From Planctomycetota bacterium (GTDB lineage: Bacteria; Planctomycetota; UBA1135; GCA-002686595), in assembly GCA_023150475.1 (NCBI GenBank), contig JAKLKU010000032.1:1-40956 (forward strand): a DNA stretch of 40,956 nucleotides, read 5' to 3'. A program made the translations under genes and the position numbers. The notes beneath the pieces are model-generated. The model did no database searches. It was not told the DNA's origin and saw only the letters and a program-made list of their open reading frames with translations. Positions 19,739 through 27,751 of the stretch are shown piece after piece. How positions within the stretch are numbered: position 1 is the stretch's first letter; the number at the start of each line of letters is the position of its first letter.

Positions 19739-20293
19739 GTGGCCGAGAAGGAGTTCTACAGTTTCGAAGAAGCCCTGAAGGAGCTGCGCCTCAAGGAAGA
19801 GGAGCTGAAGCGCTTGGTCTCCGAAGGCGAGATCCGTGCGTTCCGCGAGGGCGAGACGATGAAGCTCCGCAAGGCGGACGTCGAAAGCCTGCGCCAAGAG
19901 CTCTCGGGCGGCGAAGTGGTCGAACTCGGCGGCACCACCGAGGAACTCGTCTTCGAGGACGATTCCGAGATGGACGCCGGCATGAAGACCGAGGAGATCT
20001 CCGAGGCCGACACGATCCTCGACGAGGACGTCGAAGAAGTCCGCGAAGTCGCCGTCGACGAGGCTCCCGCGGTCGAAGAAGCCGCCGAAGAGCCCGAGGA
20101 AGAAGACGAGCCGATCGCCGTCGCCGCCGCCGTTCCGGAGGAAGGCGTCCCCGAGGGCATGCTCGTCCGCACGGTCGTCCTGCTGACGACGCTCGTGCTG
20201 CTCCTGACGACGCCGGTGATCGCGTCGCTCGCCACGGGCGCGCACACCGACATCGCGATGGGCATCGCTAGATTCCTCGGCGCCGCCAAGTGA
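19739..20293 (+). CDS. membrane-tethered excisionase/MerR-like helix-turn-helix protein of unknown function
   Basis: 184 residues in three parts. Residues 1-55 read YSFEEALKELRLKEEELKRL, then VSEGEIRAFREGETMKLRKADVESL, matching the excisionase-type winged helix (helix-turn-helix followed by a beta wing 'FREGETMKLRKADVE'). Residues 60-135 form an extremely acidic, Glu/Asp-rich linker. Residues about 142-165 form one membrane span (TVVLLTTLVLLLTTPVIASL) with a short tail. The head should therefore sit in the cytoplasm, tied to the inner membrane. In soluble relatives this fold binds DNA; here it could equally bind a protein or an RNA. It lies between a small exported protein and an OmpA-type lipoprotein gene. 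I know of no function for this arrangement. Confidence 0.8.
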   Translation: MAEKEFYSFEEALKELRLKEEELKRLVSEGEIRAFREGETMKLRKADVESLRQELSGGEVVELGGTTEELVFEDDSEMDAGMKTEEISEADTILDEDVEEVREVAVDEAPAVEEAAEEPEEEDEPIAVAAAVPEEGVPEGMLVRTVVLLTTLVLLLTTPVIASLATGAHTDIAMGIARFLGAAK

Positions 20294-20307
20294 CGGCGGT
20301 GTGGCGC

Positions 20308-20409
20308 CGACGGGCGCCAGCCGCCGACGGGCGTCAGCCGCCGACGAACGCCAGCCGCCGACGAACGCCAGCCGCCGACGAACGCCAGCCGCCGACGAAC
20401 GCCAGCCGC
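20308..20409 (+). repeat. 17-bp tandem repeat, six copies
   Basis: The unit CGACGAACGCCAGCCGC occurs four times without change (20342-20409), preceded by two variants that carry GGG for GAA and, in the second, T for C (20308-20341). The period is not a multiple of three, so it is unlikely to be coding. It lies directly after the gene at 19739. Confidence 0.95.
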
Positions 20410-20482
20410 CGAACTCGCTGCGCGCCCGTTGCTCGGCAGAGCGCCGCATCGAAGCCGAGCGTGAGAAAGTCGCATCTCGGCT

Positions 20483-20511
20483 TTGGAGCGCGTCGGGCGG
20501 ACCGCTAGTCT
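20483..20511 (+). promoter_or_regulatory. probable promoter, TTGGAG-17-TAGTCT
   Basis: TTGGAG (20483-20488) and TAGTCT (20506-20511) have the standard 17-base spacing. It would give a long leader for the OmpA-type lipoprotein gene at 20663. Confidence 0.4.
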
Positions 20512-20662
20512 CTGCCGCAGAGTTCGCGCCGCGTCGGACGTTTCGACGTCGCCGGCGGCGGAGCTCGAACGATCGACCCGGGTGGGCGCGAGGTGCGCGC
20601 CCACGGTCTTCGGCAAACAGGGATTGCGGAGAGTTCGGTCTCTCCGAGAAGGTTCGTCAGGG

Positions 20663-21463
20663 ATGTTCGACCACAGTTTCCGTGGCGCGCGTCGTGCGAC
20701 GCTCGCGCCCGTCTTTGCGCTCACTTGCGCACTCGTGCTCACGACGTCGTGCGTGTCGCGTCAGCGTTACGACGAGACCCAACTCGCCGCGAAGCACTAC
20801 CAGAAGACGACGCTCGACTACGAGCGTCAGATCGCCGCGCTCGAGACCGAGAACGCGTCGTTGCGCCGCCAACTCAAGGCGAGCGAGATGAACGTGCAGA
20901 ACGCGAGCGCGGACCTCGACGAACGCCTGCGTTCGCTGAACGAGAAGATCGCCGAGATGGGCACGAATCCCGGCGACATCACCAAGTTCCGCGTCGACGG
21001 CGGTTACGTCTACCAGGTCAAGGAAGCGATCCTCTTCGCCTTGGGTTCTTCGGACCTGAGCGCGGAAGGCCAGCAGGCGCTCATCGAGACGGTCGCGCCC
21101 GACATCAACAGCCGCGCGCACGGCCGAATCTACGTCCGCGGGCACACCGACAGCGTTCCGGTCAAGAAGCCGGAGACGCTCGCGAAGTTCCCGCACGGCA
21201 ACCTCCAACTCTCGGCCGCGCGCGCCGTCGAAGTCGCGGCGTTGCTCGTCGAGAAAGGCAAAGTCGCGAACGACCGCGTCGTCGTGATGGGCTTCGGTCC
21301 GTCGGATCCGGTCGCGCCGAACGACAACGCCGACAACCGCCAGAAGAACCGGCGCGTCGAGATCTTCGTCTCCGACGAAGGTGCCGATCCGCTCGGCGCT
21401 CCCGCGGCACCCTCGAAGCGCGCCAGCGAAGCGAGCACCGAACTCACCGACGACGTCAAGTGA
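20663..21463 (+). CDS. OmpA-family peptidoglycan-binding lipoprotein
   Basis: 266 residues. The N-terminus has a signal peptide ending in a lipobox (LVLTTSC), so the mature protein is lipid-anchored in the outer membrane. A coiled coil of about 60 residues follows (YERQIAALETENASLRRQLK), then a spacer. The C-terminal OmpA domain carries the peptidoglycan-binding signature: YVRGHTDSVPV, LSAARAVEVAALL and the final NRQKNRRVEIFV with the key Arg residues. The layout lipoprotein-coiled coil-OmpA recalls Pal/MotB-like tethers that hold the outer membrane to the cell wall. ATG 20663 is chosen because an in-frame start at 20483 would add 60 residues before the signal. It precedes the FGE-like gene by 19 bases. 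Confidence 0.9.
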   Translation: MFDHSFRGARRATLAPVFALTCALVLTTSCVSRQRYDETQLAAKHYQKTTLDYERQIAALETENASLRRQLKASEMNVQNASADLDERLRSLNEKIAEMGTNPGDITKFRVDGGYVYQVKEAILFALGSSDLSAEGQQALIETVAPDINSRAHGRIYVRGHTDSVPVKKPETLAKFPHGNLQLSAARAVEVAALLVEKGKVANDRVVVMGFGPSDPVAPNDNADNRQKNRRVEIFVSDEGADPLGAPAAPSKRASEASTELTDDVK

Positions 21464-21482
21464 GGCTCGTCGCGCGACTCGC

Positions 21483-22436
21483 ATGAACCGCGAGCGCACC
21501 GTCTCGCGCACACGCCGCGTCCCCGCATCGACGAGGGCGCGGCGTGTCGGTTTGCTCGCGCTCGTCGTGTTCGCGTGGGTCGCCGGTGGAGCATGCGACG
21601 GCGAGAACGACGCGACCGAACAAGCGCTCGCCGAACTCGAACGGTTGGTGTTCGTGCCCGCCGGTCGCGTGCCGGCAGCGAACGCAGTCGTCGTCGACGA
21701 CGTGCTCGTGACCGCGTTCGAAGTGACCCGCGACGAGTGGCGCACGTTCCTCGCCGAGACCGGACTCGAAACGGACGACGTCTGGCGGGACAAGCTCGCG
21801 ACGTGGACCGAAGGCACCGGTGACTGGCCGGCGAGTTCGCTCTCGTGCGACGAAGCGGAGCGCTACGCGCGTGCCCGAGGTTTCCGGTTGCCGACGTCGC
21901 TCGAGTGGTTGGCGCTCGCGGCAGGCCCGCAGGGCCGCCTCTACGCGTGGGGCGACACGCGCTCCGATTCGGTCGCGAACACGCTCGAGTTCGGCCTCTA
22001 CAAGCCGCTCGCGGTCGGCTCGTTCGAGAGCGGTCGGACTCCCGCCGGCGCGTATGACGTGATCGGCAACGTCTGGGAGTGGTGCTCGGACACGTTGAAC
22101 GGTCTCGCGGCCGACGGCTCGAAGCGTTGCGCGTTCGGAGGTTCGTACCTCTACTTCCTGCGGCCGATCTACAGCCACGCGGTCTCCGAGTACCACGCGC
22201 TCGTGCTCGATCCGTCGTCGCGCGCGGACGATGTCGGCGTGCGGCTCGTGGCGACGGCGCGCGACTATCTCTGGCGGCAAGCGGCGAAGTGGGGCGACGG
22301 CGCGCGAGCGAGGGAGCGGCTCGGACGCGTGGGCGAGCGGTTCGGCGCCGCCGCGTTGCCACTGCTCGACGAACTCGCGCGTCGGCCCGGCGCACCGGGC
22401 TCGCTCGCCGTGCTCGCGGAAGGGGCGCGCCGGTGA
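21483..22436 (+). CDS. FGE-sulfatase domain lipoprotein
   Basis: 317 residues. After a basic N-terminus there is a signal segment (VGLLALVVFAWVAGGAC) with a lipobox-like AGGAC, so it is probably a lipoprotein. The rest is a formylglycine-generating-enzyme-like (SUMF1) domain: VFVPAGRV at the start, VTAFEVTRDEWRTFL, SCDEAERYARARGFRLPTSL, the hallmark NVWEWCSDT, FGGSYLYF and VGVRLVATARD. The paired cysteines that make true FGE catalytic are not obvious, so it may be a binding or structural member rather than a sulfatase activator. About 55 residues after the domain are helical. The stop overlaps the start of rsmA (GTGA), so the two are co-translated although their functions seem unrelated. Confidence 0.85.
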   Translation: MNRERTVSRTRRVPASTRARRVGLLALVVFAWVAGGACDGENDATEQALAELERLVFVPAGRVPAANAVVVDDVLVTAFEVTRDEWRTFLAETGLETDDVWRDKLATWTEGTGDWPASSLSCDEAERYARARGFRLPTSLEWLALAAGPQGRLYAWGDTRSDSVANTLEFGLYKPLAVGSFESGRTPAGAYDVIGNVWEWCSDTLNGLAADGSKRCAFGGSYLYFLRPIYSHAVSEYHALVLDPSSRADDVGVRLVATARDYLWRQAAKWGDGARARERLGRVGERFGAAALPLLDELARRPGAPGSLAVLAEGARR

Positions 22437-23380
22437 GCACGCTTTCGGAGACGGGTTCGGAGACCGGCGGTGCGCCGAGCGCGCGCCCGGAGTGGGCCCG
22501 GATCGAGCGCGAGCTCGTCGCGGCGGGCTTCCGCGCCTCGCGCCGTTTCGGACAGAACTTCCTGCGCGACCCGCACGCCGTCGCCTCGGTGATCGCCGCA
22601 GCCGAACTCACTCCCGGTGTGCGCGTGCTCGAAGTCGGTCCGGGTTACGGAGTGCTCTCCTTCGAACTCGCGGCGGCCGGCGCCGAACTCGTCGCGTTCG
22701 AGATCGACCCACGGCTCGCCGAAGTCGCGGAGCGCGTGCTCGCACCGTTCCCGCGAGCCCGCGTCGTTCGCGGTGACGCGCTCGACGGCAAGCACGCGCT
22801 CGCGCCGCAACTGCTCGACGTGCTGCGCGAGTGGCCGTCGTGGATGTTGGTCGCGAACTTGCCGTACTCGATCGCGTCGCCGTTGCTCGCCGAAGTCGCG
22901 CGCCTCGCGACCCCGCCGTCGCGGATCGTCGCGACCGTGCAGCTCGAAGTGGCGGAACGGTTGCTCGCCGAGCCGGGCGGCGGCGATTTCGGACCGCTTT
23001 CCGTGCGTGTGCAACTCGCGTACGGCGGCACGCTCGTGCGCCGCGTCGCGCCCGGCGCGTTCTCTCCGAGGCCCGACGTCGCGAGCGCGATCGTGCGCCT
23101 CGATCTGCGCACTGAACGGCCCGCGCTCGACGATTGGGAACCGCTCGACCGGTTGGTGGACACGCTCTTCCAGCAGCGGCGCAAGGCGGTGCTCGGAGTG
23201 CTGCGCCACGCGTTCGGCGCGGCTCGAGTGCCTCCGGAGGAACGTGGTCCCGCCGCCGAGCGGCTGCTCGCCGCGCACGGCGTCGCGGGCGACCTGCGGC
23301 CGGAGCGATTGGCGCCGAAGACGCTGCTCGCGCTTTCGCGCGACCCGGCCTGGCGGGAGCTCCTCGCTCGCCGGTCCTAG
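22433..23380 (+). CDS. rsmA: 16S rRNA dimethyladenosine transferase
   Basis: RsmA/KsgA adds four methyl groups to two adjacent adenosines in the 3' terminal hairpin of 16S rRNA, using S-adenosylmethionine, late in small-subunit assembly. The 315-residue protein has the N-terminal FGQNFLRDP (39-47), SAM motif I VLEVGPGYGVLSFELA (65-80), the acidic FEID at 89-92 and the catalytic motif NLPYS (142-146). The helical C-terminal domain includes FSPRPDVASAIVRL and QQRRKAVLGVLRH, all characteristic. Length is slightly above the usual 270-290 because of an N-terminal leader. GTG 22433 overlaps the stop of the preceding gene. The structured spacer before dnaG follows it. Confidence 0.96.
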   Translation: MSTLSETGSETGGAPSARPEWARIERELVAAGFRASRRFGQNFLRDPHAVASVIAAAELTPGVRVLEVGPGYGVLSFELAAAGAELVAFEIDPRLAEVAERVLAPFPRARVVRGDALDGKHALAPQLLDVLREWPSWMLVANLPYSIASPLLAEVARLATPPSRIVATVQLEVAERLLAEPGGGDFGPLSVRVQLAYGGTLVRRVAPGAFSPRPDVASAIVRLDLRTERPALDDWEPLDRLVDTLFQQRRKAVLGVLRHAFGAARVPPEERGPAAERLLAAHGVAGDLRPERLAPKTLLALSRDPAWRELLARRS

Positions 23381-23861
23381 ACGTCTGTTCGCCCGTGCCG
23401 GCCAGCGGACGTCGGGCGCCGCGCCTTGGTCATGGACCGGACTTCCTCGCGCGAGAACCACCGAGAGCCGCTCCCGGGGGGGGGCCGACGCAGTCGCGGG
23501 TGCGCCGCGATCGAGCGCGGCGGCCGGGGGGCCCCGGTGCGAAACCCCTGCACGGTGGGGCGCAGCGGTGGATCGCTCGCCGACCCCCGTCGCGTGCGGG
23601 GTCGCGCGGCCGCTCTCGGGGGCTCGCGAGCACGGCCGCCTGCGAGCCCGCCGGCGGACCTTTTCCGTGGCAGTTCGACGCGCCGCGAGCTATAAGCGCG
23701 GGCTTTCGCACGCCGTCCGCGACCGCCGCGGCCGGTCCCGCGACCCGGGGGCGTTCCCAGGGGTAGGCTTCCTTCCGTCCGGTGCCGATTTCTCCTGAAA
23801 CGACCGTCCCCGTTCCAGGCGGCTCCAGCGTTCTCCATTAAGTAGAGGGGGTCTTTTTTTC
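23381..23861 (+). other. 481-bp spacer with a cluster of G-tracts and stable hairpins
   Basis: No frame here looks coding. Between 23476 and 23622 there are five G-runs of four to nine bases. At least four stems can be drawn: 23503-23509 with 23516-23522; 23532-23535 and 23537-23540 with 23557-23560 and 23550-23553; 23581-23587 with 23598-23604; 23620-23627 with 23642-23649. A TATAAG at 23691 and a long T-run (23854-23860) before dnaG follow. A structured RNA or a regulatory leader is possible; see findings. Confidence 0.5.
23691..23696 (+). promoter_or_regulatory. possible -10 element (TATAAG) upstream of dnaG
   Basis: TATAAG is the most AT-rich hexamer in the spacer before dnaG. The -35 position 17 bases upstream reads TGGCAG, a weak match. 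A transcript from here would have a leader of about 160 bases. Confidence 0.35.
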
Positions 23862-25841
23862 GTGGCCCCCGCGACTCTTCATCCGCCCGCCCTCCCCGTG
23901 AACGACGACCTTCGCCGAGCGATCGACGAGATCAAGCTCCGCACGCCCCTCGAAGAGGTGGTGCGGGAGCGGGTGCCGTCGTTGAAGAAGGCCGGGCGAC
24001 TGTGGATCGCGTGCTGTCCGTTCCACGACGAGAAGACGCCGTCGTTCAAGGTCGATCCGGCGCGGGGCACGTGGCGCTGCTACGGCGCCTGCGCGACCGG
24101 CGGCGACGTCATCCGTTTCGTCGAGCGCTCGCAGAACGTCGATTTCATCGAAGCTTTGCGCTTCCTCGCGGCCCGCTCTGGCGTGGCGCTGCCCGAACGG
24201 CGCACGGAACGCGACCGAGCCGAGGACGCCGAGCGCGAGGCGCTCTACGCCGCGCTTGCACGAGCGGCCGAGTTCTACCGGCGGTCGCTGCACACGCCGC
24301 AAGGCGCCGTCGCGCTGCACTACCTGCGCGAACGCGGGCTCGAACCGAACACGCTCGAAGCGTTCGGCGTCGGCTATGCGCCGTCCGGCGGCGAGGTGCT
24401 CTCCGCTCGGGCTCGGGACGCGGGGGTCGCCGAAGACGTGCTCCTGCGCACCGGGCTCGCCCGTCGGGACGAGCGCGGCCGTGTCTACGACTTCTTCCGC
24501 GATCGGTTGATGATCCCGATCCGCGACTTGAAGGGCCGAGTCGTCGGTTTCGGCGGCCGCCGGCTCTCGGACGCCGATCCGCGCAACCCGAAGTACATCA
24601 ACACGTCCGAAACCGAGCTCTTCCACAAGGGGCGCCTGATCTACGCGCTCGATCTCGCGCTCGAGCACGTGCGCCGTAGCGGCCACCTGATGCTGGTCGA
24701 GGGCTACACCGACGTGATGGCGGCCCACCAGGTCGGGCTGCGCACGGTGGTCGCCGTCCTCGGGACGGCCACGACCGACGAACACGCCGCCCTGGTGCGC
24801 AAATCCGGCGCGCGGCGCGTGTCACTCGTGTTCGACGGCGACGAGGCGGGCCGCAAGGCGACGTACAAGGCGCTTGCGGGTCTGCTGTCGCTCGACGTCG
24901 CGCTCGATGTCGTGCGGATCCCGGGCGACGAGGATCCCTGCGACTTGCTCGTCCGCGAAGGCAAGGCGCCGCTCGAGGGACTACTCGCGACGGCGACGCC
25001 GTGGTTCGATTTCGTCGTCGAAGGGCTGGCGGCGTTGCCGGCGACTGAACGGGCGCGAGCGATCGACACGGCGCTCGAACTCGTCGCGCGCCTTCCGCGC
25101 GCTCTCGACCGCGACGCCCACCTCACTGCACTCGCCGAGCGGCTCGATTTCCCGCTCGAAGGCGTGCGCATGCAGTTCGAGACCTTGCCCGGCCGCCAAC
25201 GCGAACGCCAACGGGCGCGCGAAGCCGCGCGCGCGCAAACCGCCACGCCGAACTCGCAGCGAACGGGCGCAGCCGCGACCACGTCGAGCGGGAGCTCGGA
25301 GTCCGGCGGCACGCCGTCGCCCGTCGCCGCACGACCGAAGACGCGCGAGGACGAACTCCTGCGACGCGCGTTCGGCGAACTCGCTGGCGTCGCACTGCTC
25401 GACGCTCGTTACGCGAGCTTGCTCGCGCCGTCGGTCGAGTTCTGCCGCGACGAGGACGTCCACGCCTTGCTCGCCGCGATCGTGCGCCTCGCGCCCGTCG
25501 GCGCGGAACACTCGGCGGAGCCGGTCGTGTTCCCGCTCTCCGCGCTGCTCACCGAGTTCGCCGAAGCGCCTGCGCTGCAGCAACTCGTGATGGGCGTGCT
25601 CGATCACGTGGAGCGCGCCGAGAACCCGGCCGCGCTCTTCGAAGGCGCGCGCGCGTTCGTCGAACGCGACTACGACATGCGTTGCATCGAGGCCGAGCGC
25701 CGACTGCTCGGTTCGGGCAACGACGCAGAGACCATGGCGGAGCTCTATGCACGGCTCCGCCGGATCAAGGTTCCGCAGGCGGACTCCTTCGCGGAGGCGC
25801 ATGCGGGATCACGGACGGAAACTGAAACGGGACGACGCTGA
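23862..25841 (+). CDS. dnaG: DNA primase
   Basis: DnaG makes RNA primers at the replication fork. The 659-residue protein has the CHC2 zinc domain at about 50-80 (CCPFHDEKTPSF then WRCYGACATGGD), a catalytic core and the Toprim domain (VEGYTDVMAAHQ with the invariant Glu, and LVFDGDEAGRKA with the metal-binding Asp pair). The C-terminal helicase-binding part is poorly conserved and contains a Ser/Gly/Ala-rich linker near 470-490. The zinc ligands are Cys52, His55, Cys73 and Cys77; the last pair is spaced CxxxC rather than the usual CxxC. The GTG at 23862 is preceded by GAGGGGG ten bases upstream; GTG 23898 would give a shorter start beginning NDDLRRAIDE. It precedes rpoD by two bases, the classic macromolecular synthesis pair. 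Confidence 0.95.
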   Translation: MAPATLHPPALPVNDDLRRAIDEIKLRTPLEEVVRERVPSLKKAGRLWIACCPFHDEKTPSFKVDPARGTWRCYGACATGGDVIRFVERSQNVDFIEALRFLAARSGVALPERRTERDRAEDAEREALYAALARAAEFYRRSLHTPQGAVALHYLRERGLEPNTLEAFGVGYAPSGGEVLSARARDAGVAEDVLLRTGLARRDERGRVYDFFRDRLMIPIRDLKGRVVGFGGRRLSDADPRNPKYINTSETELFHKGRLIYALDLALEHVRRSGHLMLVEGYTDVMAAHQVGLRTVVAVLGTATTDEHAALVRKSGARRVSLVFDGDEAGRKATYKALAGLLSLDVALDVVRIPGDEDPCDLLVREGKAPLEGLLATATPWFDFVVEGLAALPATERARAIDTALELVARLPRALDRDAHLTALAERLDFPLEGVRMQFETLPGRQRERQRAREAARAQTATPNSQRTGAAATTSSGSSESGGTPSPVAARPKTREDELLRRAFGELAGVALLDARYASLLAPSVEFCRDEDVHALLAAIVRLAPVGAEHSAEPVVFPLSALLTEFAEAPALQQLVMGVLDHVERAENPAALFEGARAFVERDYDMRCIEAERRLLGSGNDAETMAELYARLRRIKVPQADSFAEAHAGSRTETETGRR

Positions 25842-25843
25842 CG

Positions 25844-27592
25844 ATGTCCGATCGCATCGAAGACACGATCAAGAGCTTGATCGAGGAAGGCCGCCGCAAG
25901 GGCTTCCTCACCTACGTGGAGATGAACGCCCTCTTGGAGGACCAGTTCATCCCGCCCGACCGCATGGACCAGGTCTTCCTCTCGTTGGAGGAGGCCGGTG
26001 TCGAAGTGGTCGACGACTCGGAGGCCGCCGGTGACGAATCCGGCGTGCCCGACGAGGACACGGAGGATCTGCCGATTCCGGAGAGCGACAACGTCGCCGA
26101 AGAAGAGGACGAAGCGCCTGAGCCCGTGTTCACGCGCGGCGTCCTGCCCGAGAAGATCGACGACCCGGTGCGCATGTACCTGACGCAGATGGGCGAGATC
26201 CCGCTGCTCACGCGAGACCAGGAGATCTTCCTCGCGAAGACGATCGAGATCACCCGCAAGCGCTTCCGCAAGAAGGCGATCGGCTGCGGGCTCTGCATGG
26301 ACAGCGCGCTCAAGACGCTCGACCAAGTCGAGCGTGGCGAACTCGCGTTCGACCGCACGCTCAAGGTCAACCCGAACCCGAAGCCCGACGACGATCCGAA
26401 GATCGTCGAGACCTTGGGCAAGAACTTCCTCGCGAAGCGCCTGCCGGTCAACCTCGTGACGATCCGCGCGCTCCTGAAGCGCGTGCGCGAGGAGTATCAG
26501 CCGCTCTTCGACCCCAAGATCTCCCACGCGAAGCGCACCGAGCAGATGCGCAAGGTGCAGGAGCTCCGCCGCAAGCTCGTGATCCTGATCGAGGAGTGCC
26601 ACCTCCAGGTCAAGAAGGTCCGACCCTACATGGACCTGATGGATCACCACTATCGCGAAGCGCGCGCGATCGAGCGCAAACTCGCGGTGCTGAAGGCGCA
26701 GAAGAAGACCGGGCAACCGTTGAAGGAGTTGCAGGATCGGCTGAGCGAGCTCGAGATCGCGGCGCTCGAGACGCCGGACCGTCTGAAGCGTCGGCTCGAC
26801 CAGACTCGCTTGCACTTCGCCGAGTACGAAGAGGCGAAGCGCCAGCTCTCGAGCGGCAACTTGCGCCTCGTGGTCTCGATCGCGAAGAAGTACCGCAACC
26901 GCGGGCTCTCGTTCCTCGACCTGATCCAGGAAGGCAACACCGGCCTGATGAAGGCGGTCGAGAAGTACGAGTACCGCCGCGGCTACAAGTTCTCGACGTA
27001 CGCGACGTGGTGGATCCGCCAAGCGATCACGCGCTCGATCGCCGATCAAGCGCGCACGATCCGCATCCCGGTCCACATGATCGAGACGATGTCGAAGCTG
27101 CGCAACGTCACCAAGAAGTTGCTCCAAGCCAAGGGCCGCGAACCCTCGATCGAGGAAGTGGCCGAAGCGACCGGCATCTCGGTCGACGAAGCGAAACGCG
27201 TCGTCAAGATCTCGAAGCACCCGATCTCGCTCGATCGTCCGATCGGCGACTCGGACGACAGCTACTTCGGCGATTTCATCGAAGACGAATCGGCGGAGAG
27301 CCCGGTGCAGGCCGCCGGTCACGAGATGCTGAAGGAACGCATCGAAGAGGTGCTGTCGACGTTGACGTTCCGCGAGCGCGAGATCGTCAAGCTGCGCTAC
27401 GGCATCGGCGACGGCTACACCTACACGCTCGAAGAGGTCGGCCGCATCTTCCGCGTCACGCGCGAGCGCGTGCGCCAGATCGAAGCGAAGGCCGTGCGCA
27501 AGCTCCGCCACCCGGTCCGCGCGCGGCAGCTCGCGAGCTTCATCGACGGCGTGGTCGTGCCCGACGACGCCGACGCCTCGATGCCGCTCTGA
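25844..27592 (+). CDS. rpoD: housekeeping RNA polymerase sigma factor (sigma-70)
   Basis: The 582-residue primary sigma factor. Region 1.1 at the N-terminus (KSLIEEGRRKGFLTYVEMNA) is followed by an acidic stretch. Region 1.2 contains DDPVRMYLTQMGEIPLLTR. A non-conserved insert covers about residues 125-320. Regions 2.1-2.4 start at residue 337 (SGNLRLVVSIAKKYRNRGLS, FLDLIQEGNTGLMKAVEKYE, FSTYATWWIRQAITR). Region 3 includes VHMIETMSKLRNVTKKLL, and region 4 ends with LTFREREIVKLRYGI and VTRERVRQIEAKAVRKLRH. Regions 2.4 and 4.2 recognise -10 and -35 boxes. It begins two bases after dnaG, so it is co-transcribed, and it ends before a strong terminator. Confidence 0.98.
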   Translation: MSDRIEDTIKSLIEEGRRKGFLTYVEMNALLEDQFIPPDRMDQVFLSLEEAGVEVVDDSEAAGDESGVPDEDTEDLPIPESDNVAEEEDEAPEPVFTRGVLPEKIDDPVRMYLTQMGEIPLLTRDQEIFLAKTIEITRKRFRKKAIGCGLCMDSALKTLDQVERGELAFDRTLKVNPNPKPDDDPKIVETLGKNFLAKRLPVNLVTIRALLKRVREEYQPLFDPKISHAKRTEQMRKVQELRRKLVILIEECHLQVKKVRPYMDLMDHHYREARAIERKLAVLKAQKKTGQPLKELQDRLSELEIAALETPDRLKRRLDQTRLHFAEYEEAKRQLSSGNLRLVVSIAKKYRNRGLSFLDLIQEGNTGLMKAVEKYEYRRGYKFSTYATWWIRQAITRSIADQARTIRIPVHMIETMSKLRNVTKKLLQAKGREPSIEEVAEATGISVDEAKRVVKISKHPISLDRPIGDSDDSYFGDFIEDESAESPVQAAGHEMLKERIEEVLSTLTFREREIVKLRYGIGDGYTYTLEEVGRIFRVTRERVRQIEAKAVRKLRHPVRARQLASFIDGVVVPDDADASMPL

Positions 27593-27616
27593 GTCGCCTG
27601 CACGCCGTCCGTTGGC

Positions 27617-27652
27617 GCACGCCCGGTCCTCGAGGCCGGGCGTGCTCGTTTT
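27617..27652 (+). terminator. intrinsic terminator after rpoD
   Basis: GCACGCCCGG (27617-27626) pairs perfectly with CCGGGCGTGC (27636-27645), loop TCCTCGAGG, followed by TCGTTTTC. It ends the dnaG-rpoD unit. Confidence 0.8.
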
Positions 27653-27715
27653 CGCGGACTTCCGCCCGCGCGCAGCGCATCCGCGGCGGCCGTGGTGCCC
27701 GGGCAGCGCGCTCGC

Positions 27716-27721
27716 TATGCT
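27716..27721 (+). promoter_or_regulatory. possible -10 element (TATGCT) for the zinc-ribbon gene
   Basis: TATGCT lies 30 bases before the ATG at 27752 and follows the rpoD terminator, a sensible place for a new promoter. The -35 region (TGGTGC) is weak. Confidence 0.35.
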
Positions 27722-27751
27722 CTTCGGCCCCCATCTCCTTCGCGCGCGCTC

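Larger units (their letters stand above)
20294..20662 (+). other. 369-bp spacer with tandem repeat and promoter
   Basis: No coding region is convincing here. The first third is a 17-bp tandem repeat (20308-20409). A promoter-like TTGGAG-17-TAGTCT lies at 20483-20511, leaving a leader of about 145 bases before the OmpA-type gene at 20663. Confidence 0.6.

Noticed and set aside
23437..23697. RNase P RNA-like words on the - strand (GAGGAAGTCCGG and GCTTATAG)
   Set aside because: They resemble the 5' and 3' conserved parts of RNase P RNA but occur in the wrong order for a gene on that strand, and an RNA in the right direction would run into rsmA. The first also lacks one A.
23769..23779. SRP RNA-like word CGGAAGGAAGC on the - strand
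   Set aside because: The flanking conserved parts of SRP helix 8 (GGTCAGG before and AGCAGCC after) are missing and no long closing stem fits.
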